DNA from: JBBSUQ01 sp964389755
GTDB lineage: Bacteria; Bacteroidota; Bacteroidia; Flavobacteriales_D; Crocinitomicaceae
Length of the DNA: 64,000 nucleotides
Direction of reading: 5' to 3'
Assembly: GCA_964389755.1 (NCBI GenBank)
Contig: CAYMEW010000020.1
Location: 12,951 to 76,950, forward strand
The position numbers were made by a program, and so were the translations under genes. Below the pieces are notes generated by a model that made no database searches, was not told the DNA's origin, and was given only the letters and a program-made list of their open reading frames with translations. Below are positions 53,428 through 62,151 of this stretch, in pieces (position 1 is the first letter of the stretch; the number at the start of each line of letters is the position of its first letter).

Positions 53428-54177
53428 TTAACTGCGGTAATTGCCCTGCTGACGGACCATCCATCCCGGATATTGCAGTGCAAGCGGACTTACAGAGTCA
53501 ATACGTTCGAGTTCGGACGCACTGAGCGTCATTTCGGTCGACCGGATGTTGTCGTTCAGTTGCGAGAGCGTTTTAGCACCGATGATCGTGCTGGTGATTC
53601 CTTTTTGCAGGCGTACCCAGGCGAGTGCCAGTTGTGCTACCGAAGCATCTTTTTCCCGGGCGATGTCTTTTAGCACATCTACCAGGTCATACGCTTTTTC
53701 CTTATCGATTGGCGGAAAGTCGAAGTTTGCGCGACGAGCTCCTTTTTCATTAGCTCCTTCACGCGTGTATTTCCCGGTCAGGAATCCACCGGACAGGGGA
53801 CTCCAGGGGAACACGGCGAGGTTTTGATCTGCGGCCATGGGCAGGAGTTCGTGTTCGATGTCGCGCGTGGCAGCCGAATAATGGTATTGCAAGCCGATAA
53901 AACGGTGCCAGCCTTCGTACCGGGCGATCTGCTGTGCTTTGGCTACCATCCAGGCCGGCCAGTTGCAGATGGCGATGTAGCGTACTTTTCCGGTATTTAC
54001 CACGTCGTTGAGTGCGCGTAGTGTTTCGGCGATATCCGTCTTCGGGTCCACCCCATGCACGTAGAGGATGTCCACGTAATCCAGTTGTAATCTCCGCAGG
54101 CTATCGTCGATTGAATTGAAAATGTGGTAACGCGAAAGTCCGAGACTGTTGGGCTTATCATCCATACGACCAAGCAC
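53428..54177 (-). pseudogene. Aldo-keto reductase, 5'-truncated
   Basis: About 249 residues of the AKR (beta/alpha)8 barrel are present from the third strand on. The open frame runs up through DALVIATKVLGRMDD, where the catalytic Lys lies, and continues with YVDILYVHG (the conserved His), ICNWPAWM, PWSPLSGGFLTGKY and IIGAKTLSQL. About 60-80 N-terminal residues with the catalytic Asp and Tyr are missing. Upstream the frame is unrelated low-complexity sequence (Lys/Gln rich) without a proper start. It is probably a non-functional remnant. Confidence 0.75.
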
Positions 54178-54429
54178 CTTTGTGGCAATTACGAGTGCAT
54201 CGCGTTGTGCCCCGATGTCTTTTTGTTTATTCTTTGATTGCTTCTTTTTCTCTTCGTGGAGTGCCCGGATATCAATTGCCGGAAGCTGGTATTTCCCAAA
54301 GGGGTAATAACTCGTTATATTGGCAATATATGCTCAGAGGTTCGTTTATCTAATTTATACCAAATAAGCGATGTGTTAGCGTGAAAAATACCGCTGACTG
54401 CGAGGTGTTTGTGAAAGGGGAAAGAGGTG

Positions 54430-54834
54430 TTATTCCGGCCTGAGCAGGTTCTCCTGCCCGCTAGGATCGATCAGGATAATTGCTTTTTTTGAAAACGATT
54501 TTACCTCGTAACGGATTGTTAAAGGATAACCGCTTTGATCGCGTAATTCCAGATCGAGTTTGTTCTTCCCGGAAAGGACATAATTTCCGTAGAACGAGTA
54601 ATCTCCGCCATTCCACGTTTCGGTACGGATGCTTACCTCTCCGTTTTCCTTTTCATCCGGTGAAAAGCTGTATTTGCGGTAGGTAATCCCTGATTCGGAG
54701 GGGAGGTCCGCGCCGTTGACAGACTGAAGCAGCCACGAGCCTTCGAGTTTGCGGTTGATACGGACTTCTTTTGAACAGGCTGTGGTCATTAAGAGAACCA
54801 CGACCAGAATGGATAGTGCGGATAGAATTTTCAT
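54430..54834 (-). CDS. Lipocalin-like lipoprotein
   Basis: Encodes 134 residues. The lipobox is in MKILSALSILVVVLLMTTAC. It has an all-beta body (KLEGSWLLQSVNGADLPS, YRKYSFSPDEKENGEVSIRT, GNYVLSGKNKLDLELRDQ) typical of the small lipocalin-like domain family in Bacteroidota. It likely sits in the outer membrane and binds a small ligand of unknown identity. It is divergent from the MFS transporter. Confidence 0.7.
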   Translation of the reverse strand: MKILSALSILVVVLLMTTACSKEVRINRKLEGSWLLQSVNGADLPSESGITYRKYSFSPDEKENGEVSIRTETWNGGDYSFYGNYVLSGKNKLDLELRDQSGYPLTIRYEVKSFSKKAIILIDPSGQENLLRPE

Positions 54835-54887
54835 GAGGTTGCTTAAATTGAGTGCTAAAATAGGGATTAATCCTTAATTTTAGGAGC

Positions 54888-56222
54888 ATGTCCCCAAAAT
54901 CGGAAGCTTTTATTTCCCCTGGTGAACCGAACTCTCGCAAAAGGCCCTGGTACTTCCTGGCATTACTGATCTTCGCAGGGGAATCGGTATTCATACTTCC
55001 CTTCGTACTTTCAAGGGTATTTCGCCCGACGGTACTGGAAGTATTTGAGTTGGATAACCTGCAGCTGGGTATCTGCTTTTCGGTATACGGCGTGGTTGCC
55101 ATGTTGTCCTACCTGTTGGGCGGCCCGATCGCTGACCGGTTTTCGCCCGGAAAACTGATCTCGGTGGCTTTGTGGACTACGGCGCTTGGTGGTCTTATAT
55201 ATGCCACTTTTCCGGGTTTGAATGTATTGAAAGTGCTTTACGGTTACTGGGGATTTACGACCATCTTCCTGTTCTGGTCGCCGATGATCAAGGCTACGCG
55301 CATCTGGGGCGGTACGACGAAGCAGGGAAAGGCCTTTGGTTTTCTCGATGGAGGCCGCGGACTGGTGGGAGCGCTCTTCGGTACACTGGGAGTACTGATC
55401 TTTTCGTATTCGATCGGGGGTGAATCCGGTAGAGCAGTAGCCGATAGTCGCGAAGCTTTTCGGATGGTAATCCTGGCCAGTTCGGGAATTGTGGCCTTTG
55501 TGGGTATCCTGACCTGGTTCTTTCTGAAGTTGGATGATCAGACGGAAAAGTCGGTTCGCGTTGAACGCATTACACCTGCGCAGGTTCGTGAAGTATTGCG
55601 GATTCGTTCCGTTTGGTTACTCATGATCATCATCCTGTGTGCCTACGTCGGCTACAAAGTGACGGACGTGTTTTCGCTGTACGCGCAGGAGGTGATGCAC
55701 TATACCGAAGTGGGGGCCGCAGGTACGGGTACTTTTTTATTGTATGTGCGTCCGCTTGTTGGTGTTCTGATCGGCCTGGCAGCGGACCGCGGCCGGATCA
55801 CGCTGTGGTTATTCGCCGGTTTCGTGATCGCATTCGCCGGTGCCCTGCTGCTTGCTTCCGGTGTCGTAATTGCTTCACAAACCGTTTTGTTCTTCCTGTC
55901 GGTACTGATCGTGGCCAGTGGTGTTTATGCAGCGCGCTGTCTTTATTTTGCGGTCATGGAGCGCGGGAGGATCCCGGTGATACTCACAGGTACGGCTGTG
56001 GGCGTGATTTCGCTGACCGGCTACACTCCCGACGTATTTGCGGGCCCGCTTACAGGTTACCTGCTGGATCGTTCCCCGGGAATTCAAGGACACCAACATG
56101 TGTTTCTCCTGCTTGCTTTCTTTTCACTGGCCGGAGGACTTGCCGCCTGGTATTATTTCCGGATTTATGGGAAACGAAGACAAAAGCCTGTTGTGGAGTC
56201 GGGAAAATCAAATACCGGGTAA
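54888..56222 (+). CDS. MFS transporter
   Basis: Twelve-TM major facilitator protein of 444 residues. The N-half has LLGGPIADRFSPGKL, which fits the MFS A-motif after TM2, and the C-half LIGLAADRGRITLW is its repeat. The family branch is not clear (resembles sugar-phosphate, oxalate or nitrate-type antiporters). It converges on the LanC gene and overlaps it by 15 bases, so it is not in the RiPP operon. A role as exporter of the peptide is possible but not supported. Confidence 0.88.
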   Translation: MSPKSEAFISPGEPNSRKRPWYFLALLIFAGESVFILPFVLSRVFRPTVLEVFELDNLQLGICFSVYGVVAMLSYLLGGPIADRFSPGKLISVALWTTALGGLIYATFPGLNVLKVLYGYWGFTTIFLFWSPMIKATRIWGGTTKQGKAFGFLDGGRGLVGALFGTLGVLIFSYSIGGESGRAVADSREAFRMVILASSGIVAFVGILTWFFLKLDDQTEKSVRVERITPAQVREVLRIRSVWLLMIIILCAYVGYKVTDVFSLYAQEVMHYTEVGAAGTGTFLLYVRPLVGVLIGLAADRGRITLWLFAGFVIAFAGALLLASGVVIASQTVLFFLSVLIVASGVYAARCLYFAVMERGRIPVILTGTAVGVISLTGYTPDVFAGPLTGYLLDRSPGIQGHQHVFLLLAFFSLAGGLAAWYYFRIYGKRRQKPVVESGKSNTG

Positions 56223-57440
56223 CAATACGGATCGGTAGCGTTTCGGATCGGATAATCTCAAAAAGAAATAACCTGTTCCGGCAAGACCCATCATCAGGCC
56301 GGGAGTGGGGTGATCCGAATTGAGCCCGTTGGGCCAGGCACGGTTTTGCTCCTGAAAATGACGAATACCGGTTGCTCCGACCATTTCAGCCAGTCGCTGT
56401 GCCTGTTCGTCATTGCTTTCCAGCAAAATATCGGCATTCCCGGCAAGGCCATGACAGAGTGAATAATTTGCATGTTCGAGGTGCTGTGTGAGTGAGTTCC
56501 GGACATTTAGCGCTGTTGTACGGATGGCCACCTCGATTTCCTGCTCAAAGATCGCTTCGGGATTCAGTTCGTTGGCACGGATGCGGGAAAGTGCAATTCC
56601 CGGGGCGCCGTGACACCATGCATATCCGCAGGAATTTTCGCCCTGGGGGACATCACTTCGGTAGTCGGGCCAGTTTTGTTGGGAGGCGACGAAGGCCCTG
56701 CGTTCGTAATTGAATCCGCCGGTTGCCGCTGCCAGAAATACCGGCTCGTTCGTAATTGTATATAGATGCAGCAACGCCAGCGCTATTCCGCCAGCCCCGT
56801 GTGAAAAACCGGTAAGATCGCGGTGAGCCTGAACAGTAGCCCAGGAGTAACTGTTGTCCGAGGCATTGGCCCGTTGCAGAAGTAATTGTCCGAGTTTCGT
56901 GGCCTTTTCCAGGAAAACTTCATCGTTGAATTGTCGGTAGGCGTCAAGTAATACGGGAATACCTCCCGCCACTCCGCTAATGACGTCAACCTCGTGCGAG
57001 GTATTGATAGCTGCCGGAAGTGAAAGCAGTAATTCGCGCCCTTCCCGCACCAGTTCTTCGCGTTGCAGCTGGTTCCCGATGCGGATCAGGGATGCCGCAA
57101 CGCCGGTCCGGCCGGAGTAAAAGCCATGCGGGGGAATATCGTTTTTTGTCAGCTGCATTTGCCGAATCGTGCCTTCCAGCGTTTTCAATACCAGTTTATC
57201 CGCTGTTTCCTCGTAGAGTGCGCCCAGGAAAAGCGCGATGCCTGAAGTTCCCGAATAAAGGTCCGGGCCGAAAGTCCGCCGGATCGGCTGGTAGCTTCCG
57301 TTAAAGGATTCGATCCAGTAACCTGACCAGTTACAGGCTCCGTTGAACCAAAAACTCTCTTTCATCAGCGAGCAACCGATTTTCCAGGCGGTTTCCCTGA
57401 ACTGTATCTTTTGTTGGGGAAGAAGGGTCTGTGTTTCCAT
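56208..57440 (-). CDS. LanC-like lanthionine cyclase
   Basis: Encodes 410 residues with the alpha/alpha-barrel of LanC. Repeats include LYSGTSGIALFLGALYE (62-78), GFYSGRTGVAASLIRIG, VDVISGVAGGIPVLLDAYRQ and GFSHGAGGIALALL. The zinc ligands are Cys276 (WCHGAPG) and Cys329-His330 (SLCHGLAG). LanC enzymes add Cys thiols to dehydro-residues to form (methyl)lanthionine rings. It is the fourth gene of the operon, 10 bases after the HopA1-like gene. With the kinase and lyase upstream it completes a phosphorylation, elimination and cyclisation set. Confidence 0.9.
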   Translation of the reverse strand: METQTLLPQQKIQFRETAWKIGCSLMKESFWFNGACNWSGYWIESFNGSYQPIRRTFGPDLYSGTSGIALFLGALYEETADKLVLKTLEGTIRQMQLTKNDIPPHGFYSGRTGVAASLIRIGNQLQREELVREGRELLLSLPAAINTSHEVDVISGVAGGIPVLLDAYRQFNDEVFLEKATKLGQLLLQRANASDNSYSWATVQAHRDLTGFSHGAGGIALALLHLYTITNEPVFLAAATGGFNYERRAFVASQQNWPDYRSDVPQGENSCGYAWCHGAPGIALSRIRANELNPEAIFEQEIEVAIRTTALNVRNSLTQHLEHANYSLCHGLAGNADILLESNDEQAQRLAEMVGATGIRHFQEQNRAWPNGLNSDHPTPGLMMGLAGTGYFFLRLSDPKRYRSVLLPGI

Positions 57441-57450
57441 TTTAACGAGT

Positions 57451-58404
57451 TTAAACAGTGAATAAAAATTTGCTGCCTGTGTTGAGGTAAGGTTTTTCGG
57501 GATTCAATCCTTCTGCCAAAAAGGTTTTTTCAATACGTGCGATCAGTTCGAAAGGGGTGCGTTGTTCGTTCGCCGCATCGAGGAGTACCGATGTGACGAG
57601 CCTTGCGCGGTGCATTCCGAGACTTTCGTTCTCATTCGGACTTTCGGCAATTCCCACGCCGGGATGGAAGCAAAATGTGAAAAGCGGAACGTCTTTTTCC
57701 AGCCAGGTCTCCACCTGTTTTATGATATCGGGAAATAGTTGAACGGCCAGGTCAAGGTGCCTGCTTTCGAGGTAGAGCACGGCTGCATCCCGTCGCGAAT
57801 ATCCCCCGGGACGATCCAGGCATTTGAATAAAAACGGAATCTCATAGCGATTCAACAGGCCGGTAATCGCTGTGATAAGCGGTGCGGCTCCGCCCGCTGT
57901 GATGTTCCAGTAAACGCGGGTAAACGATGTTTGGTGATCAACCGGAACGTTACTGTACGTGTAATAGAATCCTTCCTGGATCGTGCTGTCCCCGTTCGGA
58001 AATTCCACATTCACAAGCTGGCCTTTCCGGAATTCACCGGCATGCTGTACCTGTGAGCGTGATACCACTTTTGATACCGTTCCTTTTGCCAGTTCCACCA
58101 AATTTCCGGCAAAGATCTCCCGGACTTCCCAGCACTTTCCGTTTTGGGGAATACTCCGGTTGCTTTGTATCAGGTTTTTGAGAAATGCCCCGGAATCCTC
58201 AGTGCTTTTCATGGTTGCTTTTCCGCGAGATGCCGATTGTTTCAGGGCATAACACTGTGAATACACGAGTTCGATGAGTTTGGCACGACGATCTTCACCG
58301 GATGCGATGAGGTTTTTCCCGCGAAAGGCGATCTGCGTATTATTGATCTTCAGTTCCGACAGAAATGCCGTGAGTTCTTGAACAACTGTTTCAGGCAATG
58401 ACAT
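57451..58404 (-). CDS. HopA1-like (class V lanthipeptide lyase-type) protein
   Basis: Encodes 317 residues. The C-terminal half (about 160-275) matches the HopA1 type III effector-like family of RiPP clusters: RVYWNITAGGAAPLI (163-177), FKCLDRPGGYSRRDAAVLYL (193-212), FHPGVGIAESP (246-256) and LGMHRARLV (262-270). In class V lanthipeptide and thioamitide pathways such proteins eliminate phosphate from phospho-Ser/Thr to give dehydro-residues. An SpaB_C-like assignment was considered but fits less well. It overlaps the kinase gene by 14 bases, so the two are translationally coupled. Confidence 0.85.
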   Translation of the reverse strand: MSLPETVVQELTAFLSELKINNTQIAFRGKNLIASGEDRRAKLIELVYSQCYALKQSASRGKATMKSTEDSGAFLKNLIQSNRSIPQNGKCWEVREIFAGNLVELAKGTVSKVVSRSQVQHAGEFRKGQLVNVEFPNGDSTIQEGFYYTYSNVPVDHQTSFTRVYWNITAGGAAPLITAITGLLNRYEIPFLFKCLDRPGGYSRRDAAVLYLESRHLDLAVQLFPDIIKQVETWLEKDVPLFTFCFHPGVGIAESPNENESLGMHRARLVTSVLLDAANEQRTPFELIARIEKTFLAEGLNPEKPYLNTGSKFLFTV

Positions 58405-59488
58405 ATTCCGTGTTTTGTATATTGAAGAATTCGGTGAGTGCCTGTTGCGGGTCGCGGAAGATGTTGTGTGCCAGCTGTACGCAACGCATGTTGTTCGCTT
58501 CCACTTTCAGGTTATAATTGATGCCTTCAATGCTCGTCTGGAGAACGCGTGCCGCAGTATATTTCATTGTGCGGACCAGGAAGGCGGCCTGATCACTTTC
58601 GGGAATTTCCCGGAGTTGCATATAACGTGCGAGAAAGGATTTTGCCGAACTGCGGGTATTCAGGTAATGAAAGGCTTTCATCCGTTCCGGATGCGTATAG
58701 GTCTGAGGTGCGTTGTTGTCGAATCCGAATAACCAGGCCACGAGGTAGGAATTGAGCAATCCGGCGACATCCCAAAGCGGATCCCCGATGTCTGCCAGTT
58801 CCCAGTCGATCAGGCGTTGAGATCCCGGCGAACCGTTTTTCCCGATCAGGAAATTTACCCATTTGACATCGCCGTGTACCAGGTGCGTGGCCTGCCATTG
58901 ATCGTGTAAGCGTTGTAATTCGCGACTTAGTAACTCATTTTCCTGTATGATGCGGATCACGCCACTCGAAGCTTCCGAATCTTTGAAATAAGCCTGTGAA
59001 TCATGCTTGTGCAATTGCAATATCCAGGGAACCAGTCTCGGAAAGGCGGCTATTTCAGTGTGACCGGGCCTGACCTGGTGACACGAACTCAGGATGTGCG
59101 CCTGTTCTTCGGCGAGTGCTTCCGGAAAGTTCTGTGAATGCATCAGGTAATCATGCAGACTCAGCGTGTCCGGGATCAGTTCGGAAATGAGTATGTTGTT
59201 TTCAGGGTCGCGGTCGATCAGTCGCGGAACCTGTAGTCGGGAGGTGGTTTGTTCTTCCCGTCTTTTTAGTAATTCGAGTGCATTCGATTCGCGGCGGAAC
59301 ATGTAGTCGGATATGCTGTCGCGTTCCATTTGTTTCATAAACAATGGTTTATCAGGTGTGACGACCTGGAGGATCCGGTTGCGCGTTTTCAGCGGGTAAA
59401 TGGCGTATTTTCCACGAATCAGTGCTTCGCCGTCCAGTAGTCCGCGCTTTTGCAGGTAGTGCAATACGTTATCGGGTGTCATTTTCAT
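58391..59488 (-). CDS. APH-fold kinase (class V lanthipeptide kinase-type)
   Basis: Encodes 365 residues from the ATG at 59488. An open frame to 59614 would cross the hairpin and reads as noise. Aminoglycoside-phosphotransferase/choline-kinase fold: ATP lysine in LFMKQ near residue 52, catalytic loop HGDVKWVNFL (205-214) and metal motif DWELADIGDPLWD (228-240). In the operon it is the likely kinase that phosphorylates core Ser/Thr. A plain antibiotic-resistance role is unlikely given the neighbours. Confidence 0.85.
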   Translation of the reverse strand: MKMTPDNVLHYLQKRGLLDGEALIRGKYAIYPLKTRNRILQVVTPDKPLFMKQMERDSISDYMFRRESNALELLKRREEQTTSRLQVPRLIDRDPENNILISELIPDTLSLHDYLMHSQNFPEALAEEQAHILSSCHQVRPGHTEIAAFPRLVPWILQLHKHDSQAYFKDSEASSGVIRIIQENELLSRELQRLHDQWQATHLVHGDVKWVNFLIGKNGSPGSQRLIDWELADIGDPLWDVAGLLNSYLVAWLFGFDNNAPQTYTHPERMKAFHYLNTRSSAKSFLARYMQLREIPESDQAAFLVRTMKYTAARVLQTSIEGINYNLKVEANNMRCVQLAHNIFRDPQQALTEFFNIQNTEYVIA

Positions 59489-59522
59489 AAGCGTATTCGG
59501 TTGGAGCAGTTGCTCAATTTTC

Positions 59523-59561
59523 AAAAAACCTGTTCCGCATTCACGGATGAAGCGGAACAGG
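59523..59561 (-). terminator. Strong hairpin between precursor and kinase genes
   Basis: CCTGTTCCGC-N13-GCGGAACAGG, followed on the minus strand by TTTTTT. It is a canonical rho-independent terminator placed between the precursor stop (59581) and the kinase start (59488). In RiPP operons such a leaky terminator raises precursor mRNA over enzyme mRNA. Confidence 0.88.
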
Positions 59562-59580
59562 ATATGTATGTTGCATTGGA

Positions 59581-59930
59581 TCAGGCCATACAGATCGGCG
59601 AGATGTCCGTGCACTTAATGCAGGAAACTACCGGGATCGTCGGGAAGCCCACATTTCCTTGGGACGGCTGCTGTTGCACCGCGCAGATCGGTGAGATGTC
59701 CGTACACTTAATGCAGGAAACTACCGGGATTGTCGGGAAACCCACATTNNNNNNNNNNNNNNNNNNNNNNNNNNNNNNNNNNNNNNNNNNNNNNNNNNNN
59801 NNNNNNNNNNNNNNNNNNNNNNNNNNNNNNNNNNNNNNNNNNNNNNNNGTTGCTGTTGAACCGCGCAGATCGGTGAGATGTCCGTACACTTAATGCAGGA
59901 AACTACCGGGATTGTCGGGAAACCCACATT
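59581..59930 (-). repeat. 93-bp core-peptide repeats
   Basis: Repeat starts (NVG codons) at 59930, 59748 and 59655. The last two are exactly 93 bases apart. The visible part of the first copy and both later copies are almost identical, differing mainly at synonymous sites. If the period is kept, the true gap should be 11 + 93n bases; 104 (one hidden copy) is closest to the 100 N drawn. Confidence 0.9.
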
Positions 59931-60452
59931 CTGTCCCTGCAGATATGCGTTGTAAATATCTCCTTCGAGCATTTTGTTTCCGGCACCGGAATCCGAAATA
60001 GCGCCGGAATAATGAAGCGCCATCAGGTTTGAGAAGGTGGAATCGTCGATTTCACCTTTCAGGGCGTTCATCGTCGTCGGAATTGAGAAGTGATGACTGA
60101 ACGTGAAGCATTTCCAGCCCAAAACCGGGATGTCCACACAGGGAGATACCGACAGGTCGAAACTGAGTTTATTATCATTCGTTGTAAGTCCCGTGATGGA
60201 TACCGTAATTTTGAAACGGCTAAACGGCATCCAGGTAAAGTTCACGTCCGAGTCGAAGTCAAAGGTTTTCGAGACATTGCCAAAGGGCGTTTTCAGTGAA
60301 ATGGTCAGGCTTACCTTTCCATCGTCTGCTGAAGCGGAGATACACATGTTGCATCCCATGAATGAGGGTGTACACCATTCAATTGTTCCTGCCCTGTCGA
60401 AACCTTCGATAACGGCATCGTTCTTTAGTAATTCAGATTTTGCTTTTGACAT
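59581..60452 (-). CDS. Multicore RiPP precursor with long leader (contains an assembly gap)
   Basis: Starts at 60452 (MSKAKSELLKNDAVIEGFDR). The leader is 174 residues and beta-rich, with ASADDGKVSLTISLKTPFGN and SPCVDIPVLGWKCFTFSHHF. I recognise no known leader family. From 59930, cassettes of 31 residues follow: NVGFPTIPVVSCIKCTDISP, then ICAVQQQPSQG. One copy precedes the gap and one full copy plus a final shortened one (ending ICMA and stop) follow it. Each cassette has four Ser/Thr and three Cys, suitable for lanthionine rings. The 100 N shift the frame artificially. The copy number is therefore unknown, at least three. Confidence 0.85.
59749..59848. other. Assembly gap (100 N) in core repeats
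   Basis: Run of 100 N that begins exactly at a cassette boundary. Repeat collapse is the likely cause. Confidence 0.99.
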
Positions 60453-60929
60453 TATATTTCATTTTAGGTTAAAAAATTGTCGTGAAATTTGAAGGCGCAC
60501 GGCATCGCCTGGTCGTAATTTGCATGTTCGGGGGGTCGGCCCGTTTCAAACCGGGAAGTAGTTTTTAGTGTTAAAAGTGAAATGGAATTATTGGGACTGG
60601 TCGTTCCCGTACGGACACTGTCATCCGAAAAGGATCTTTTAATTCGACTGATCTGTCGGGTTCTTAAAATGTATTACGACCGTCCGCTGAATTGTCCGTT
60701 AGCTTTCTTTTTCAAATAGCGGTTTTTTTATCTTTCTCAAGCGGATATTCAAAACTACGTATATAAGTACGGCTGCGCTCGCGCTTAAATACCTGAAATG
60801 CAAAAATGCGTATATGTACGTGTTCGAGCACATTAGCAGACGGGTATTTCTCCTTTTCAAAGATTTTAAGAGAATGTTTTGCTTTTTATTTAAAATCGGA
60901 AAATCGTATCTTGTGTTAAATTTAGAGAC
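60453..60929. other. Divergent intergenic region between the RiPP precursor and esterase genes
   Basis: About 480 bp that should hold both promoters. The 5' leader of the precursor gene (minus strand) is GC-poor near the ATG. An inverted element around 60541-60556 (CCCGTTT/AAACCGGG) could be a regulatory site. A 45-codon plus-strand frame exists at 60582-60719 but has weak support. Confidence 0.45.
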
Positions 60930-62069
60930 ATGATACGTACATACCTGTTCGGTTTATTCGTTGTTTGCCTGAGCGGTCTTTGGGGGCAGACCACCGTAAG
61001 CGGTTCATTTGATTTCGGAGGAATCAACCGGACTTACACTTACTACGTTCCGGCGACTTACATACCCGGTGAGGCGGTTCCTTTGGTATTAAACCTGCAC
61101 GGCTTCGGGACTGACGGCGATTACCAGGCTCAATACCGCGATTTTCGCCCGATTGCCGATACGGCGAACTTTATCGTGGTGCATCCGGATGGTTCCAAGA
61201 TCCTCGGTCAGCGATTCTGGAATTACGGGAATGTGGCAGGCTCCACGGTGGATGATGTCGGTTTCCTGGAAGCACTGATCGATACGATTGCGGCAAGTTA
61301 TGCGATCGATCCGCAGCGCGTGTATTGTACGGGCATGTCCAACGGCAGTTTTATGAGCTATTACCTGGCTTGTCAGAGTGATCGCTTTGCCGCAATAGGT
61401 TCCGTGACCGGCTCGATGTCTGTTGATATGTACAACTCCTGTATTCCGGCTTATCCGACACCGGTCATTCACATTCACGGCACGGAAGACAACGTGAATC
61501 CGTATGAGGGAACGTCTACCATGAAAGGCGTGGATCCGGTTACGCGTTTTTGGGTGGATCGGAACGCGTGCGATACGACTCCGGTGGTAAGTGCTGTTCC
61601 TGACCTCGATCCGAATGACGGTGCGACGGCTGAGCATTTGGTGTATTCCGGCGGTATTGACGGTCACACGGTCGAACTGTTCCGCGTAATCGGTGGGGAA
61701 CACACCTGGCCGGGAAGTCCGGTGCCGGGTTCGAATGACATTACCTGCATGGATTTTGATGCGAGTATTGAAACCTGGCGTTTTTTCAGTCGTTACAGCC
61801 GATCCGAAACGGCACTTGTGCAACACCTGGAGCAATCGGAACCCGAAATTTGGCCCAATCCTGCTGACGGGCTCGTGTACATTCGCATGCCTGAAGACCG
61901 ACCGATCACTGAAATTGTGATTGCGGATATGCAGGGAAGGGTAATTCAAAGATATTCCGGAAATACGGTGGATCACATCGACGTCGGCGGACTTGATAAC
62001 GGCACTTATCTTTTGCGAATCTCCGGCAGCGGTTTCGAAACGGTGAAAAAACTGGAAGTGGGGGAGTGA
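60930..62069 (+). CDS. Secreted PHB depolymerase-type esterase with T9SS sorting domain
   Basis: Encodes 379 residues. The signal peptide is MIRTYLFGLFVVCLSGLWGQ. The alpha/beta-hydrolase domain (about 20-290) of the LpqC/PHB-depolymerase type has VPLVLNLHGFGTDG near the oxyanion, the nucleophile elbow GMSNGSFMSYYLAC (GxSxG) and the later HIHGTEDNVNPYEG and GGEHTWPG with the catalytic His. It probably hydrolyses polyester or feruloyl/acetyl esters. The C-terminal EIWPNPADGLVYIRMPEDRP ... KKLEVGE is a T9SS sorting domain. It is divergent from the RiPP operon. Confidence 0.88.
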   Translation: MIRTYLFGLFVVCLSGLWGQTTVSGSFDFGGINRTYTYYVPATYIPGEAVPLVLNLHGFGTDGDYQAQYRDFRPIADTANFIVVHPDGSKILGQRFWNYGNVAGSTVDDVGFLEALIDTIAASYAIDPQRVYCTGMSNGSFMSYYLACQSDRFAAIGSVTGSMSVDMYNSCIPAYPTPVIHIHGTEDNVNPYEGTSTMKGVDPVTRFWVDRNACDTTPVVSAVPDLDPNDGATAEHLVYSGGIDGHTVELFRVIGGEHTWPGSPVPGSNDITCMDFDASIETWRFFSRYSRSETALVQHLEQSEPEIWPNPADGLVYIRMPEDRPITEIVIADMQGRVIQRYSGNTVDHIDVGGLDNGTYLLRISGSGFETVKKLEVGE

Positions 62070-62092
62070 ACGCGGCATTTCGGGGCGAATGC

Positions 62093-62122
62093 AAAAAAAG
62101 TCCGACACGTATGCCGGACCTT
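62093..62122 (-). terminator. Terminator of the slipin gene
   Basis: GTCCG-N10-CGGAC stem, followed on the minus strand by T7. It lies 30 bases past the slipin stop. Confidence 0.82.
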
Positions 62123-62151
62123 ATGTATTGGTGGTTATTCAGTGTTGAAAT

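Noticed and set aside
54240..54318. YYPFG motif suggesting an RHS fragment upstream of the aldo-keto reductase
   Set aside because: Only a few residues match; chance is the better explanation.
54888..56222. MFS transporter as exporter of the RiPP
   Set aside because: It is convergent with the operon and overlaps its end, so it is not co-transcribed. The family branch is unrelated to known RiPP exporters.
60582..60719. 45-codon plus-strand frame MELLGLVVPVRTLSSEKDLL in the RiPP intergenic region
   Set aside because: No recognisable domain. It sits in a region expected to hold promoters. It could be a small regulator, but evidence is weak.
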